From Tannerella sp. (GTDB taxonomy: Bacteria > Bacteroidota > Bacteroidia > Bacteroidales > Tannerellaceae): a stretch of 12,718 nt of DNA. Both the position numbers and the translations under genes were made by a program. Shown piece after piece: positions 10,439 to 12,718 of the stretch. The number at the start of each line of letters is the position of its first letter. Positions within the stretch are counted from its first letter, which is position 1. Location: assembly GCA_031259505.1 (NCBI GenBank), contig JAIRLL010000133.1, forward strand, positions 1 through 12,718, written 5' to 3'. The notes beneath the pieces are model-generated. The model worked only from the letters and a program-made list of their open reading frames with translations. It was not told the origin of the DNA and did no database searches.

Positions 10439-12718
10439 ATGAAAACATTCAAAACATTCGCACTGACGGCCGCCGTCGCCGTCGCGCTGACCGCCGCCGC
10501 GCAGCAGACACCCAAAGCCATGACGGTAGAAGACCTCGCCGCATGGGAAAGAATCACCGAAAAAGCCATTTCCGATGACGGAAACTGGGTATGCGTCAAG
10601 ATGGAACCGTGGAGAGGCGATGCCTCCATTCATGCCTTTAACCGGAACGGCGAAGAAACGGCCGTCTTCAAACCGGCAAAAAAAGGCGAATTTTCCGCAA
10701 CGCACTATCTGCTGGTGACAAAAACCGCCTCGCTGGAAGAAACGGAAGCGCTCAAACTCAAAAAAACAAAGCCGAAAGACATGCCGATGGACCGGCTGGT
10801 CATCTGCAATCTGAAGGACGGTAAAGAGGAAACCATCGATTCGCTCGTGTCATACAAACTGTCCGCGAGCGCCGACTGGATAGCATACCGCAGCGGACAG
10901 GGACGCGATTCGACGCTGCATGTCCGTTCGCTGGACGGCTTGCAGACGGTTGCTTTCCGCATGGTCAGCCAGTATCTCTTTTCGAAGGAAAACAATATGC
11001 TCTACTTCGTCACGAAGGACACGGCCGACCTGAAGCCCGGACTGTACGCCTGCCGCCCGGACAGGGATGCCTCTCCGCAGGCGCTGCTCGAAGGCGACGG
11101 AGTATTCAGGCAGATTGCGCCCGACGAAAAGGGCGAACGCCTCGCCTTCCTCTACTGCGCCGACAGTAAGGAGACCGATCGCGATTTCGCGCTTTATCTG
11201 TCCGAAGGCAACCGGACGGCAGTAAAAATAGCCGGACGGACGGACGGGTTTATGCCCGAAGGCTGGGTCGTGAGCGGCAACGGTAACATACGCTTCACGA
11301 AGCGCGCCAGACGCCTGTTTTTCGGCATCGCCCCCGAACCGAAGCAGAAAGACACGGCCATGCTGGCCGAGAACCGTCCCGATGTGCACGTATGGCACTG
11401 GAACGAAGGCGTACAGTACACCGTGCAGGACTACAACCGCGCCGCCGACCTGAAGAAAACGTATGCCGTGGCATACAGCCCGGGCGACGGAAAGCCGCTG
11501 AAGGCCGTCGCTTCGAAATCTTTCACCGGTCTGACGTTCAGCTCCGGCAGCAAGAACTTCGTCCGGCTAACTTCTCCCGAAATCACGGCGTACCAGACGA
11601 TCGAAGACGACGGGGTGACGACGGCTCTGCTGACGACTTCCAGACCGTACGAAACGGCAAGCATGTGGGAAGGAGCGAGCCGCGAAGACATCAGCGTCGT
11701 CGACCTGACGACGGGCAAAACGCGGCCGGTGAAAACAGGCATCGTCGCCCGTGCACGCCTTTCGCCGAAGGGGAAATACGTCTTCTGGTATCACGCGGCA
11801 GACAGTTCGTGGTACACGTGGTCTGTGGCCGACGGCAGGGAATATCGCCTGACCGCGCCCTCCACATTCACGGCATGGAACGAAGACCACGACACGCCCA
11901 GCCATCCGCAGGCATACGGCTCGGCGGGATGGACGGAAAACGACGAACATATCCTCCTGTACGACCGCTTCGACATCTGGCGTTTCTCGCCCACGGCATC
12001 GACCGCCCCCGTCAATCTGACGCAAAACGGACGCGAGAAACAGATTGTCTACCGCCATATCCCCCTCGACCGCGAAGAAACGTTCATCGACAGCCGCAAG
12101 ACGCAACTGCTGTCGGGCTTCGACCGCGTCGGCAAGGGACGCGGATACTACAGCGCCGATTTTTCACGCGCAGCGGCTCCGTCCGTCCTTCTGGCGGGCG
12201 ACTGTGCCCTCGCCCCGCCGGTCAGGGCAAAAAAGTCCGACGCGCTGATATACACGAAGGAGACGTATACCACCTATCCGGACGTGTACCTGTCGGACCT
12301 GACGTTCGACCGCTCCGTCCGGTTGACGCACGGCATACGCCAGCAGGACGCCTTCCGATGGGGCACGGCCGAACTGACGTCGTGGACTTCGCTCGACGGC
12401 AAACGCCTCGAAGGCGTCATCTACAAGCCGGACGGCTTCGACCCGGCGAAGAAATATCCCGTCATCGTCAACTTCTACGAGCGCAACGCCGACACGTATC
12501 ACTCGTATCGCATGCCCGAACCGAACCGCTCGTCGGTCGACTATCATTTCTACAACTCCAACGGCTACATCATCTTCAACCCCGACATCGTCTACGACGA
12601 CGGCTATCCGGGCGAAAGCTGCTACAAGGCGGTCATGTCCGGCGTGACGGCGCTTATCGCCAAAGGCTACGTCGACGAAAAAGCCATCGGCGCGCAGGGA
12701 CACAGTTGGGGCGGCTAT
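10439..12718 (+). CDS. S9 family peptidase, 3' end cut by the window edge
   Basis: An open frame of 760 codons runs off the right edge. It starts at the ATG at 10439, which lies 7 nt after the previous stop behind an agaatagg sequence and opens a signal peptide cleaved near AAA|QQ (residue 21/22). A long propeller-like region fills about 30-640. The hydrolase domain begins near 647 (TSWTSLDGKRLEGVIYKP), with KKYPVIVNFYE further on. The last residues are GHSWGGY with nucleophile Ser756, so the catalytic Asp and His lie beyond the window. The N-terminal part is longer than in the other two peptidases here, and the full protein is probably above 900 residues. It is likely cotranscribed with the S9D-like gene and is an exported oligopeptidase of unknown specificity. 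Truncation is due to the window, not to mutation. Confidence 0.88.
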   Translation, partial: MKTFKTFALTAAVAVALTAAAQQTPKAMTVEDLAAWERITEKAISDDGNWVCVKMEPWRGDASIHAFNRNGEETAVFKPAKKGEFSATHYLLVTKTASLEETEALKLKKTKPKDMPMDRLVICNLKDGKEETIDSLVSYKLSASADWIAYRSGQGRDSTLHVRSLDGLQTVAFRMVSQYLFSKENNMLYFVTKDTADLKPGLYACRPDRDASPQALLEGDGVFRQIAPDEKGERLAFLYCADSKETDRDFALYLSEGNRTAVKIAGRTDGFMPEGWVVSGNGNIRFTKRARRLFFGIAPEPKQKDTAMLAENRPDVHVWHWNEGVQYTVQDYNRAADLKKTYAVAYSPGDGKPLKAVASKSFTGLTFSSGSKNFVRLTSPEITAYQTIEDDGVTTALLTTSRPYETASMWEGASREDISVVDLTTGKTRPVKTGIVARARLSPKGKYVFWYHAADSSWYTWSVADGREYRLTAPSTFTAWNEDHDTPSHPQAYGSAGWTENDEHILLYDRFDIWRFSPTASTAPVNLTQNGREKQIVYRHIPLDREETFIDSRKTQLLSGFDRVGKGRGYYSADFSRAAAPSVLLAGDCALAPPVRAKKSDALIYTKETYTTYPDVYLSDLTFDRSVRLTHGIRQQDAFRWGTAELTSWTSLDGKRLEGVIYKPDGFDPAKKYPVIVNFYERNADTYHSYRMPEPNRSSVDYHFYNSNGYIIFNPDIVYDDGYPGESCYKAVMSGVTALIAKGYVDEKAIGAQGHSWGGY

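Noticed and set aside
8353..10629. Very long minus-strand open frame (758 codons) opposite the S9D-like gene
   Set aside because: The translation is rich in Arg, Val and His without domains and overlaps two good genes. Its openness follows from GC-rich third positions on the coding strand.

Overview
The window looks like chromosomal DNA from a member of the Bacteroidota, probably order Bacteroidales. Several genes are preceded by TAnnTTTG boxes, the -7 element typical of this phylum. Start codons mostly lack Shine-Dalgarno sequences. The gene content (exported S9 peptidases with Ala-Gln signal-cleavage sites, a GH51-type lipoprotein glycosidase, a LacI regulator) also fits gut or oral Bacteroidales. 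I cannot name a genus from sequence alone.

Layout. 1-412 is gene-poor. It holds a perfect 36-bp inverted repeat flanked by two related palindromes, then a promoter-like box. 413-2824 is a secreted S9 serine peptidase of the DPP-IV-like type. 2825-3112 contains a compact candidate small RNA with its own promoter and intrinsic terminator (about 2992-3063). 3113-4126 (minus) is a LacI-family regulator. 4127-4576 carries the regulator's promoter with candidate operator boxes, then what looks like the severed C-terminal 40 residues of a FtsX/MacB-type ABC permease, then a promoter box. 4577-7129 is a large GH51-like alpha-L-arabinofuranosidase lipoprotein with altered active-site residues. 7130-8013 is a mosaic of repeats and hairpins that includes a strong terminator with no gene directly upstream. 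8014-10431 (S9D glutamyl-endopeptidase-like) and 10439-12718 (a third S9 peptidase, cut by the window edge just after its catalytic serine) are 7 nt apart and form an operon.

How the genes may work together. Three S9 peptidases of different subtypes suggest investment in exported peptide breakdown. The LacI regulator and GH51 enzyme are divergent neighbours and may form a small glycan-response unit, but a degraded ABC fragment lies between them and no substrate-uptake (SusC/SusD) genes are present, so the link is only positional.

I see no clearly new multi-gene system. The items most worth following up are the small RNA at 2957-3063, the ABC permease remnant at 4405-4527, the Asn-to-Ser change beside the GH51 acid/base, and the repeat structures at 75-313 and 7318-7817.
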